Below are positions 17,584-26,900 of a stretch of DNA of 64,000 bases, piece by piece (position 1 is the stretch's first letter; every line of letters begins with the position of its first letter). This stretch comes from Euryarchaeota archaeon UBA88. GTDB taxonomy: Archaea > Thermoplasmatota > Poseidoniia > Poseidoniales > Poseidoniaceae. Made by a program: the position numbers and the translations under genes. Under the pieces are notes generated by a model, which had not been told where the DNA came from, made no database searches, and saw only the letters and a program-made list of their open reading frames with translations. Location of the stretch: assembly GCA_002499545.1 (NCBI GenBank), contig DAME01000004.1, positions 29,498 through 93,497 on the forward strand, read 5' to 3'.

Positions 17584-18669
17584 ATGATACCCAGCCGTGA
17601 GGTGTCTGTGAACGCACAGCGCAAGCATTCCTCGAGCCCATCCCTTCGCAGGGATACACGGGCAGTGAGCGAAGTGCTTGGCGTAGTGATGATGCTTGCA
17701 ATGGTTGTCACCATTATGGGCGGGGTTTGGATTTTCCTAAACCCCTACATTTCAGATTTCGAAGACAATACAAATTGGAACAGCGCAACAGGTATTGCTG
17801 AACGGTTTGAAGACCGAATTGACGTAGCAGGTGGTGCTCCGGAGGGGACAGGTATCCGCCACACTCTTGCACTCCAATCAACAATGATACGGCCAATCGA
17901 AAAAGTAGAAACCTGGACAATAGCTGCTGATTTAGTTCCAAACGAACGCGTGACTGTCCGACATCTCAACACCTCAGTGGTAGGAATTTACGCCATGAAT
18001 GAAACGGCTCGAAGTATCACCATCGAGACTCCGACACAAACAGAACACTTCGAGTTCAACAGTTCGCATCAAGAAGTTACCATCAACCATACTTCATCAC
18101 GCCAGCATTGGATGACGATCACCGTCTTCAACCACGAGGGGGAGCCACTTCATCGAAGCGTATCTTACATTGTTTCCGGAATACAAATCACGACGATGCT
18201 CGGTCTTGGAGAGCATCAAATCGCCCTCATGAACGATGCACGAGTTGAACGCTTTCCAAACGAACCGTGGTCGGTAACACAGTTTCCGAACATTGAACTC
18301 GATACGTTGGTCAACGGTGAACACAGACTTTCTATGGTGCTCAATGATGTCACCATCAACGGCACACTCGGATCTGGAAACAACATAGGAATGAACATGA
18401 TTTCTCAAGGACCAATGACGCTTTTCACCGGACCTGCTTACGACGTCACCTTCACTGTCACAAACGCACTGAACGATGTCATCACACCCCAATACCACGA
18501 CTATCTCCTGAACGATTATACCCTTCATCGAGCATCTGGAACGCTCGACACCTATGTTGGATACGCGCCGTATTTACGCGCCAGCGGAGCAGATGGTTTC
18601 ACCGTCGAAACCCATGGAGCTCCGCTATACCTTGAAGTCGATGTGCAACGAGTGGAGGTTTCACGATGA
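17584..18669 (+). CDS. Archaeal type IV pilin-like protein, first of three
   Basis: A 361-aa protein with a prepilin-type N-terminus: a basic leader ending RRDTRAVSEVLG, then a hydrophobic helix (about residues 32-50) of the kind processed by archaeal prepilin peptidase (PibD/EppA). The rest is a beta-rich exported domain with several N-x-S/T sequons. It is larger than typical archaellins or minor pilins. An AGGTGA sequence lies 8 bases before ATG 17584; GTG 17608 is an alternative. Its stop overlaps the next gene (ATGA), so the trio is an operon. No assembly ATPase or membrane platform gene is present in the window, so the secretion machinery must be elsewhere. A pseudopilin role is equally possible. 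Confidence 0.8.
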   Translation: MIPSREVSVNAQRKHSSSPSLRRDTRAVSEVLGVVMMLAMVVTIMGGVWIFLNPYISDFEDNTNWNSATGIAERFEDRIDVAGGAPEGTGIRHTLALQSTMIRPIEKVETWTIAADLVPNERVTVRHLNTSVVGIYAMNETARSITIETPTQTEHFEFNSSHQEVTINHTSSRQHWMTITVFNHEGEPLHRSVSYIVSGIQITTMLGLGEHQIALMNDARVERFPNEPWSVTQFPNIELDTLVNGEHRLSMVLNDVTINGTLGSGNNIGMNMISQGPMTLFTGPAYDVTFTVTNALNDVITPQYHDYLLNDYTLHRASGTLDTYVGYAPYLRASGADGFTVETHGAPLYLEVDVQRVEVSR

Positions 18670-20876
18670 ACATCAACCTTCAACGCGATGAAGACGCAGT
18701 CTCCGCAGCTGTTGCAACGGTACTTCTGTTTGGTGGTGTTATCTCCATCATTGGTCTGATGATGGTCTCAATGATTCCGGTCATTGAAGAATTGGAAGGT
18801 TCCATTGAGCGGCACGACATGTCGTCGCAAATGTCGTTACTCGCCCACCAAACCGCTGCACTGAGTGAAACTGGCATGCCAGGAGACTCCACAGAAATTG
18901 AACTCATTCCGGTCGATGGACAATTGAAATGGAACATGATGCAGAGCAGCATGTGGTATTCTGCAACCTGGGCAGACGATACCACATTCAGAGTCCAAGG
19001 TGCCCTCGATTATGATGATGAATTGAGTATTCGCCATCCTGAATCAATGAACACTGCCGTGTGCATTGACGATTTACGATTGGGTCCTGCTAATCCGTAT
19101 ATCTTCACCGTGCCCAATTGGGTCGAAGGAGCAATCATGACTGCATCACCAGGACTGGCACTTCCGCTTGGACCAATTGAAATCGAAGTCTGGAACGAAT
19201 TTGGCCGCCTATCACAACACGAACTCATGGTGGACGGCGTCCTTTCATTGGACCTCGAAACATTCGACAATATCTCAATCCAGTCATCGCACATGCTCCA
19301 CATGCTATACTCGCAAGGCACGGGTGGAACCGCTCTGATGACACCGAATGACCCAAGTCCAATCGACAGCACTGGCCGATCATGGTCGATTCCACTTCCT
19401 GCAGGATCCAGCCAAATCCACGTTATCAGCGAACAAGCAAATCAGATTGTCATCTCAAATGAATCAAACACTGCCTACTTCGCACTCCCTAGTTCACAAA
19501 ACCAAGTCGGTGTGGCGTTCTCTCACCAGTTTGAAACTGCCGTACAGAGCGTTGTTCACATCACTACCAGCACGGATGCGAGGATTTTACTCCAAACAAA
19601 TCTCGACCTCGAATCTGGAAAAATGGCCTGGCCGAGTACAGACGGTCACTATCTTGGCCATTCGTTCATCACCCCACCACTCGAAGGGGAAATGACATTC
19701 ACAAACCCCGGAGCAGAAAGCGTGACCATCACGTGGAGAGGAGGAGGTTTGTCTGTCGCAGCAAATCAAAGCATTGGATTTTCATGGCCTCCAGCAGGAA
19801 TTAACGGAGCACCAATGCTTGACGCAAACGGAGATATTTCCGTTACATGGCAAGCAAACACCAATGGTTCTGGCGTGATGTTGCAGTCCGCAGATGATAC
19901 TGGAGCGTCATCAGGAAAGCAGCACACATTCCACATCCAAGGCGAACAAGACCATCATGCGGAGTTGTTTCGTTCCGGCACCAATGCTGAGTGGAACCTC
20001 TCGGGTATAACAAACGCTAACGGAACACTGATCGATTCGACATCAACAACAGCAATCAATCTCTCTCAAGGCTCAAGCCAACTGAGAGTCGAAGACGGTC
20101 ACCCCTTGCGCATTCACCTACGTGCAGGAACAAACGGGCTCATTCAGGCAATGCATGACGGAGCGCAACGTTGCGTGGCCATCAATGTTCAAGCCAGTGG
20201 CTGGATCTTAGCAGAACTACCCTGGCTGTCAATGAGTGGTAGAAGTGAAGTTGACCTCAAACGAGCGTGGGCTTCAGGAACACACCCAGCCAGCATGCAA
20301 ATCTCCCTTCTTGGTGTCAGTGGTGCATCAAACTACGCAACGCTCGGTACTGTTTGGGGATTCCATCTCTCACGCCTCAGTTACGAGTTTTCCTCATCGA
20401 TCATGGGGATGGAAGTGGCATTCGTTGGCGGTGCTGTCGTGACGAACCATCCAGAGTTTGAACCCTACATCGTGGAGGCACCATTGGATAGGGGTGGGCC
20501 CGGCCCTCGCTTTGCTGCTACCGTTCCATCACTCCATCCAACTGCGGATAGTGTTCAAGGAGCCGGTACCATGAATGTCGATATTGAACTAGTTGACCGG
20601 TCGTCATTGGCCTCAGCTGTCGCATATGAGGTTCGACGAGGCTGGTCAAGTCCGTACGGCGTTGCAATAGCCGACGCTTCTGCGGATGGATTAGAGTCAA
20701 GTGAAGATTGGACCATCTACCCCGGTCGAATTGACTTACTCACCGATTATGTTGGATGGGTTCCTGACCCTTCGTACGCCACATCAGAAGCCATTTGGCA
20801 TACCAACGGCGAACCGATTCAATTCACTTTGCAAATGGCAGCTCTCAACGCCCACATGACGGAGGCAATATCGTGA
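18666..20876 (+). CDS. Large pilin-like exported protein, second of three
   Basis: A 736-aa protein. A short leader with LQRDEDAVSAAVATVL precedes one hydrophobic helix (about residues 12-36), the pattern of archaeal prepilins and of pilin-like proteins encoded in clusters in other Euryarchaeota. The long ectodomain is beta-rich, with repeated Ser/Thr/Asn-rich segments and many sequons. The start ATG overlaps the previous stop, with a GGAGG Shine-Dalgarno sequence inside the upstream gene. It is very large for a pilin and may be a tip adhesin or a surface protein using the pilin export route. The 3' end overlaps the next gene by GTGA. Confidence 0.75.
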   Translation: MNINLQRDEDAVSAAVATVLLFGGVISIIGLMMVSMIPVIEELEGSIERHDMSSQMSLLAHQTAALSETGMPGDSTEIELIPVDGQLKWNMMQSSMWYSATWADDTTFRVQGALDYDDELSIRHPESMNTAVCIDDLRLGPANPYIFTVPNWVEGAIMTASPGLALPLGPIEIEVWNEFGRLSQHELMVDGVLSLDLETFDNISIQSSHMLHMLYSQGTGGTALMTPNDPSPIDSTGRSWSIPLPAGSSQIHVISEQANQIVISNESNTAYFALPSSQNQVGVAFSHQFETAVQSVVHITTSTDARILLQTNLDLESGKMAWPSTDGHYLGHSFITPPLEGEMTFTNPGAESVTITWRGGGLSVAANQSIGFSWPPAGINGAPMLDANGDISVTWQANTNGSGVMLQSADDTGASSGKQHTFHIQGEQDHHAELFRSGTNAEWNLSGITNANGTLIDSTSTTAINLSQGSSQLRVEDGHPLRIHLRAGTNGLIQAMHDGAQRCVAINVQASGWILAELPWLSMSGRSEVDLKRAWASGTHPASMQISLLGVSGASNYATLGTVWGFHLSRLSYEFSSSIMGMEVAFVGGAVVTNHPEFEPYIVEAPLDRGGPGPRFAATVPSLHPTADSVQGAGTMNVDIELVDRSSLASAVAYEVRRGWSSPYGVAIADASADGLESSEDWTIYPGRIDLLTDYVGWVPDPSYATSEAIWHTNGEPIQFTLQMAALNAHMTEAIS

Positions 20877-21355
20877 TCAATGGAAAACTGAAACGCGACG
20901 AGGTGGCTGCTGCAACCGAATTAGGTTACATTTTCACATTCCTGCTCGGTGTTCTACTCCTCACAATGTTCAGCTTATGGGCGTATGAAATTGAAACTGC
21001 AACCCGTGAACGATGGAATGTGAATGCGATTCAGTCGAATTTGGACGACCTTGCTGCGGCAGTAGAGCGAGCGGATGAAGCAAGCCGGATTGGATCAATC
21101 GAATATGCGGAAAAAGTCACGTGGAGACTTACAGAAGCTGATGAAAGTCGCTTAACGCTCACCCTCACGGATACGACGATTGAACTCTATCATGAAGGAG
21201 GGGACCTGGACACCAATGTTTCGATTTCTGGAACGGGAGCTGGAACTCACCAAGGAAGTGTTTTGCTTGCTGGAGCGACATCGATTTGGGTCGTCCACTC
21301 CGATGGCGTGACTTCGATTCAATACGACCGTCCGCAGTCTGAAAAACAAGCCTAG
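20873..21355 (+). CDS. Small pilin-like protein, third of three (GTG start)
   Basis: A 160-aa protein. The longer open frame from 20795 is rejected because GTG 20873 has an upstream GGAGG (20861) and overlaps the previous stop. The N-terminus KLKRDEVAAATELGYIF is followed by a hydrophobic helix (about residues 17-37) then a helical stretch and a short beta domain, consistent with a minor pilin. A Glu a few residues into the helix (TELG) resembles the Glu5-type position of pilins. The 3' end overlaps the convergent STAND regulator by four bases. Confidence 0.75.
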   Translation: MINGKLKRDEVAAATELGYIFTFLLGVLLLTMFSLWAYEIETATRERWNVNAIQSNLDDLAAAVERADEASRIGSIEYAEKVTWRLTEADESRLTLTLTDTTIELYHEGGDLDTNVSISGTGAGTHQGSVLLAGATSIWVVHSDGVTSIQYDRPQSEKQA

Positions 21356-23874
21356 CGGCCCATGACCGCAGCGTGCACTTGAGCCTGAACTTCACGCATG
21401 CGAGACTTTGCTCCGAGTTCTCGGAAGACGGCAAGAGCGCGTTGAAGGTATTCCATTCGACGTGGCTTGTCCGGTGCAACGCCACCTAGGCGTGACAGAA
21501 GTTCGCCCATTTGCATTCGTAAGTCGTTAGCCTCAGCGATGACCAAGGCTTCACGGTAATGCTCCATTGCATCCTCCGCACGGCCCGCATCCTGCAGTAC
21601 TTCCCCAAGTAGAATCGTTATCTCGACCAGTGAAAGTAAATCTCCTGCTTGGCCCATGGTTTCTAATGCGCTGGAATAGTGGTGAGAGGCGACATCTGCA
21701 TCACCAACCTTCGCGTAATAGCGACCAAGAACTGCTTGAGCACGAGCGTGAAGCAAAACATCGTTTTCGTTATCTGTTCGCTCAAAAGCAGCTAATGCAT
21801 GGTCACGAGCACGGTCAATTTCGCCGAGTTCAATAAAGGCCCGCGCCAGAGTAAGTTGTGTACTAATCAGCGAAATATCGTCGGATTGTTGGAGAATCTT
21901 TTCTACTTCTCCATAGGCTTCAAGCGCCTTATTGCGATCATTCTTTCGACGGAGCAAGTACCCCATGTTGTTGTATGAACGGGCTGCACCACGCTCGTCG
22001 CCAAATTCAATGAATTTTTCAAGAGCATCCCGGTGCATAGAGAGAGCTTTGTCTGCATCCCCTTGCTTCAATGCGATGTCCGCTAACGCTGCCAACACTT
22101 CAGCACCGAGCTTTGTTGCCTTGCCTGATTCAAGGTTTTGAGTGGAACGCAAAATCTCTTCAGCTTCAGAAAATCGACCCAAGAGAACGAGTAACTCACC
22201 TTGCTGCTGAAGAATTTGTGCTTTAATCGATACTTGGAGAGAATCCAGTGCGAGGTTTTCCATGAGACCGAGGAGTTCCATGTGACCCTGGACAATCAAA
22301 TCTCTACCTTCACCTGCTATCAGCAATGCGGCATTTTCGTGCTCATCGCTGCAAATCAGGTGGTAGATATGCTCAATGATAATTTCAGCATTCTTGGATT
22401 GCTTCTGGTACCAAGTGCTGCATTTGGAGTGAAACTCTTTCTTCGTTTTTTCATCCAAGCTCCGCAAGAGAAATTCCCGAATGAGGTCGTGCACATCGTA
22501 TGTATCAGTATCTGCGTGGCGTGCTAATCCCTGTTCAACTAGCGAATCAAGCTCATCGGTGTCCAAACCCTGTTCGGCCAATGCCGGCAACATTACTGGT
22601 TCACGGTAAATTGAAAGTGCGGAAAGAACGCGTTTCTGTTCAGCAGATAACTTCGAAAAAATCTCAACTGTAACATAGTTTTCCAACGTTTCATGAAATG
22701 CGCCTGCAGATGCACCCCGATTAATTAATTCCAATACCAAAGGATGTCCACGGGAAAGTCCGTGGATGTGGAGCCACTGCTGATCACCGAGGTCCTCGAA
22801 ACTGCTGAGGAGGTGACGTCCCGCATCAGAATCGAGACCGTCGAGCGGTAGCACAAGACTCGCAATTCGTCCTTCAGCGTCTTTTGCAGGCACAACGGGT
22901 TTGAATGAACGAGAGAAAATGACCAGCCCAATCTCTTCTTCACTTCCAAGCAAACCCAAGGTCATCGCTTGAAAGGTCTGGTGCAAGGTGACATCAGCCA
23001 CTTTGTGGAAGTCATCGATGACGATGAGCGTAGGAGTACCTTCGAGTGCATCGATTAACAACCGAGCAGCGTCGGCAGGTTTCGGGACGGGAGTTGCTGC
23101 AAGATAATCTGCAAAACTCGAATCACCAATATTCGCAAGCCAATCTGCTACTGCTTCAAAAAACGAGCGTGAACCTTCCCAGTCTTGGCAGCGGTGATAG
23201 AGAAGATTACGACGATGCATGAAGCGCTCAATGAGTTTCGAAGCAATCGTTGTTTTCCCAATACCGGCAATACCGGGAACCAGGAGCGTGGTTGCACGCG
23301 CCTCAATCAAATTCGCCATATTATCAAGTTCTTTTTCTCGACCATAGAAGTGACGAAGTCGTGGGAGGTCACCAAGAGAGGTGACTAACTGTTTCTCCAC
23401 ATGCTTGGACAAATCTCGCTCGACCAAGTCAGCAGTCAGGGTACGGGTGTCGAGGACGCAATTATCATCCATGTAGCGTATCACGTCAACAGGCCGCATG
23501 GAAAACGGGAGATGTTCGTTGAGTTCACCCAGCGTTGAAGTGATGATGGAACCGTCACTCATGATACTGCGGAGATTAAATTCTCGCAGACGGTTCCAAG
23601 TATCTTCTGACAGGTGAATTCCTGAATCAGTAAGGAAGTAGGCCTTGCGTTTGCGCGACACACCCGTGACGTGGGCTTGGCGTTCAATGAGAAGGCCTTG
23701 GTCTTTCAACCCTGCAATAGCACGTGGTACGTTGGAGCGAGCAATCGCCACGGCGTTTGCAATCCCCATTTGAGAGAGCGCAAAAGGGACTTCAACACTG
23801 TTTTTGAAATCCGAATAATCCAGCAAATGAAGTAAGATCCTCTCTTGAACTCCAGGTTTGGGCTGAACAATCAT
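21352..23874 (-). CDS. Winged-helix / STAND-type ATPase / TPR regulator
   Basis: An 840-aa cytosolic protein with three parts. Residues about 8-90 form a winged-helix DNA-binding domain resembling archaeal MarR/ArsR-type sequences (ARSNVPRAIAGLKDQGLL with a wing segment RKRKAYFLT). Residues about 175-480 are a P-loop NTPase of the STAND/AP-ATPase kind, with Walker A PGIAGIGKTTI (200-210), Walker B TLIVIDDF (282-289) and a sensor-like VIFSRSF. Residues about 490-835 are tandem TPR-type helical repeats. STAND proteins act as ATP-driven signal switches, with the repeats sensing a ligand and the N-terminus giving output, here presumably transcription. It is convergent with and overlaps the pilin-like operon by four bases, so regulation of that operon is possible but only inferred from position. 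Confidence 0.85.
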   Translation of the reverse strand: MIVQPKPGVQERILLHLLDYSDFKNSVEVPFALSQMGIANAVAIARSNVPRAIAGLKDQGLLIERQAHVTGVSRKRKAYFLTDSGIHLSEDTWNRLREFNLRSIMSDGSIITSTLGELNEHLPFSMRPVDVIRYMDDNCVLDTRTLTADLVERDLSKHVEKQLVTSLGDLPRLRHFYGREKELDNMANLIEARATTLLVPGIAGIGKTTIASKLIERFMHRRNLLYHRCQDWEGSRSFFEAVADWLANIGDSSFADYLAATPVPKPADAARLLIDALEGTPTLIVIDDFHKVADVTLHQTFQAMTLGLLGSEEEIGLVIFSRSFKPVVPAKDAEGRIASLVLPLDGLDSDAGRHLLSSFEDLGDQQWLHIHGLSRGHPLVLELINRGASAGAFHETLENYVTVEIFSKLSAEQKRVLSALSIYREPVMLPALAEQGLDTDELDSLVEQGLARHADTDTYDVHDLIREFLLRSLDEKTKKEFHSKCSTWYQKQSKNAEIIIEHIYHLICSDEHENAALLIAGEGRDLIVQGHMELLGLMENLALDSLQVSIKAQILQQQGELLVLLGRFSEAEEILRSTQNLESGKATKLGAEVLAALADIALKQGDADKALSMHRDALEKFIEFGDERGAARSYNNMGYLLRRKNDRNKALEAYGEVEKILQQSDDISLISTQLTLARAFIELGEIDRARDHALAAFERTDNENDVLLHARAQAVLGRYYAKVGDADVASHHYSSALETMGQAGDLLSLVEITILLGEVLQDAGRAEDAMEHYREALVIAEANDLRMQMGELLSRLGGVAPDKPRRMEYLQRALAVFRELGAKSRMREVQAQVHAAVMGR

Positions 23875-23932
23875 GATTCCGCACCTACCTCAATACTCTT
23901 CAATACTTTCGCTGGATTGCGCTTTCCACACA

Positions 23933-26900
23933 TCACTGATCAGGAGTGTAATTTGGGTCTGGAACCCAAGTATTTGCTTCTGAATCCCATAGCCAGCCCG
24001 GATGTTGAGCGGTTTGAGCGGCAGGAGCTGCTGCTTGAACAGCAGCAGGTGTGCTCACAGTGGCCTTGGGTTGGGCTTGTGCCAGTGATTCTTGTCGAGC
24101 TTTGGCCCACGCATACGGGTCTGCAGTTTCTTGGCTTTCAGTAGCGAGAAGTTCTTCTTCAAAATCTTCGTATTCTACTTGGAGGAAGAACATTCCAACG
24201 CCAACCAGTGCCAAGATAGCCACGATTACACCAACGATGAGTAAAACGTTACTGCTTGAATCATCACCAGAACTGAGACTCATTTGGAACAATGCATCGC
24301 CTGGCTCGTTTGGTGTAGAATACACTTGGTCATCCATTTCGAAGATCACATCGCGAACTCCAGTGATTCCAGAAAGTTGAGCACTGGTAATTTCCATCGA
24401 CCAAGTCGAATCTGAATTGACACGAGTCTGGTTAATTCTAAAGCCGTTGATGTTATCGAAACGAGCTTCAATGAGACTGTCTGGAAGTCCCGTACCGGTA
24501 AACTTGGCCGGAGAGGAAGCAGTAATCGGACCTGAACCGTCACGGGAAACCGTGAAGGAAACTTCGATTACCAAAATATTCACTTTGTAGGAATATGCAA
24601 CTGAGTCGTACGCATCTCTGGCTTCAAACATTAATCCCATGAGTGACCACTCCGAGATAGAATCGGGCAAACCTGTGACGAATGCCGGGTCGTATTTGGC
24701 AACACCGTTTGGAGAAAGTGTGATGAAATCAGCGTAATTGTCGTCGTCGAGGTTGGTCGCATCATCGAAGATGTCAAAGGTTAATCCATTGGTTTCTCCT
24801 TCACCACCGTCAGCGTCAGAAAAGAAATCCATGAGATCGATTGACTTACCACCATTGCATCGGTCAAACTTGGTTGGGTTTGAGTCACAGTACAGCGTAA
24901 TGGTGTTACTCCAGCCAGTGGAATTAAAGACAGGAACGATGTTATCAGCATCTGTTGGATTGTCGATGGTGATACGAATCCGTTCTTCGGTTGAAAAGTT
25001 GCTTCCATCCCATGCTTTAACCACAAGTTCGTATTGTTGGTCGTGGATGAGGTCAGACGTATCCCATGTTGTGTACCATGCACCGTTTGGAGCAAAGTTT
25101 GTCACTGGATTTGGACCGTTGTTGACGACCGAGCCACTGGCGAGGTCAAAGATGTCAATTTCCACACGGGTCACGATTCCATCGTTGTCCAAAGCGACTC
25201 CCTGGATGATTTGGTCTTCTGCTGCACGTAGGACATCAGAGTTCAGTGGTTCTGAAAGCTGGACAAACGGAATTGCGTTATCGGTATTGATTGTGAGGGT
25301 GCGGGATTCATAGTTGCAATCAGTCCATCCTGTCTTAACATCACAAAAGTCACTGTCTGCAGCCCATATTTTGAACGAGTATTCACCCGAAGGCAAATCT
25401 TGGAAGTTCCACTCATAGGCCCAAACAATGGAACCTGAAATGTCGAAGTTTGCGTTGTATCCGTTCGGGCCGTTGACATCGAACCAAATGGACGTGATGT
25501 CGCTTCCCCAAGTCCCGGAATACGGGTCACTGGCAGTTCCGGTGAATGTCAGCTTACCGTTGTCGTGCAGGGAACCGTCGTTGGGTGTTTCAACCAGAAT
25601 ACTTGGAGCAACGAGGTTTAACTTGTATTTGCGAACTTCAATCGGCGAGTAGTCCAATCCATCATAAGAACGGACACGGAACGTCACGTCACCCTCACCT
25701 TCTGGATGAGCGGAAAGATCCCAGTTAAAACTCCATGTTTTGAACGGATGGTTTGATTTCGTGATTTCGCCGTTAGCGCCCGATGTGTCGACGGCTGAAT
25801 ACCAGTCGGTTGAACCCGGTGGCTGAACTTCAACTCGCTTGATGAGACCAAATTGGTTTTGATACGATACAATGTCAAGTGGGTATGGTCCAGAAATTCC
25901 ATCCCATGAACTACCGGTCAACTGGACAGTTGTTGCAAAGGAAAAACCGTCGTTTTGTGATACTGTGACGCTCGGCTTGAGATTATCGAGATTGATTACA
26001 TCGTCAATTGAACCACTCAGGACAAAGTCAAACTCTTTCTGACCTTTGCTGAATTTGAAAGCCTCGACGCTGTAGAATGGAAGCTCCCGGCCATTGAGGC
26101 AGTCTGCATCGTCTTCGTCAGTTGTGGCATCACCATCGTTATCGTAGCCATCTGAGCAGGTGTTTTCGGTGATGATAATTGGATTCCCAGTACCGTCATT
26201 GGTTCCCGGTATCGGTACTGCAATGTCACCAACAAGATGATTCCAATTTCGGTCTAGAAGGAAATCCGAAGGTAGAGAAACCTCCGGAGTAAAGCCGAAT
26301 GCATCGGTTTGCATGGTGTACAATGGAAGACCAGTTGCATCCCGGATAATTACGGTAGCGTCGGCAACGTTACTGTTCTTAGCCTTCACTTGGTAACGCA
26401 CAAGTTCACCTTCTCGAACTTGTGAACCCCAAGCAGAGTTTTGATTTTGAACGTGAATCTTAGACGAATCGAAATTTTGCAGGTCTGCGTATGAGAAGAC
26501 GGTCGAATTTTCAACAACCTCGAGCGCCATTGGCATGAAAGCAGGTGGCATGATTGCAGTACTAGGAACAAGCAAGCATTCATCCAAAACGAATGGGCAT
26601 TCTGGTCCCAGCCAGCTCAGGTGAACAGGATACAGTTCCCCATCCCCTGGGTCTGGAATGTATTCAGATTGAACAATCACTCGAGATTCAGTGATGTTGT
26701 ACACTTGTGAAGCATTCGAGTAAGTGTTACCAGAAAAGTATCCAATTGATCCGTACTTACTTCCATAATTGTCATCGTACAGTGAAATATTTGCACCAAA
26801 ACCACCGACTTCAATCGTGTTTCGCTGCGCATTGACGATACTGCCTTTCATTCGAATTCCGTCACCGGCATTGTTAACGATGGTGTTGTCGTAAATTGTT

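Noticed and set aside
21352..23874. STAND ATPase as an antiviral (Avs-like) defence gene
   Set aside because: Its N-terminal domain is a winged helix rather than a nuclease, TIR or other effector, and there are no neighbouring defence genes.
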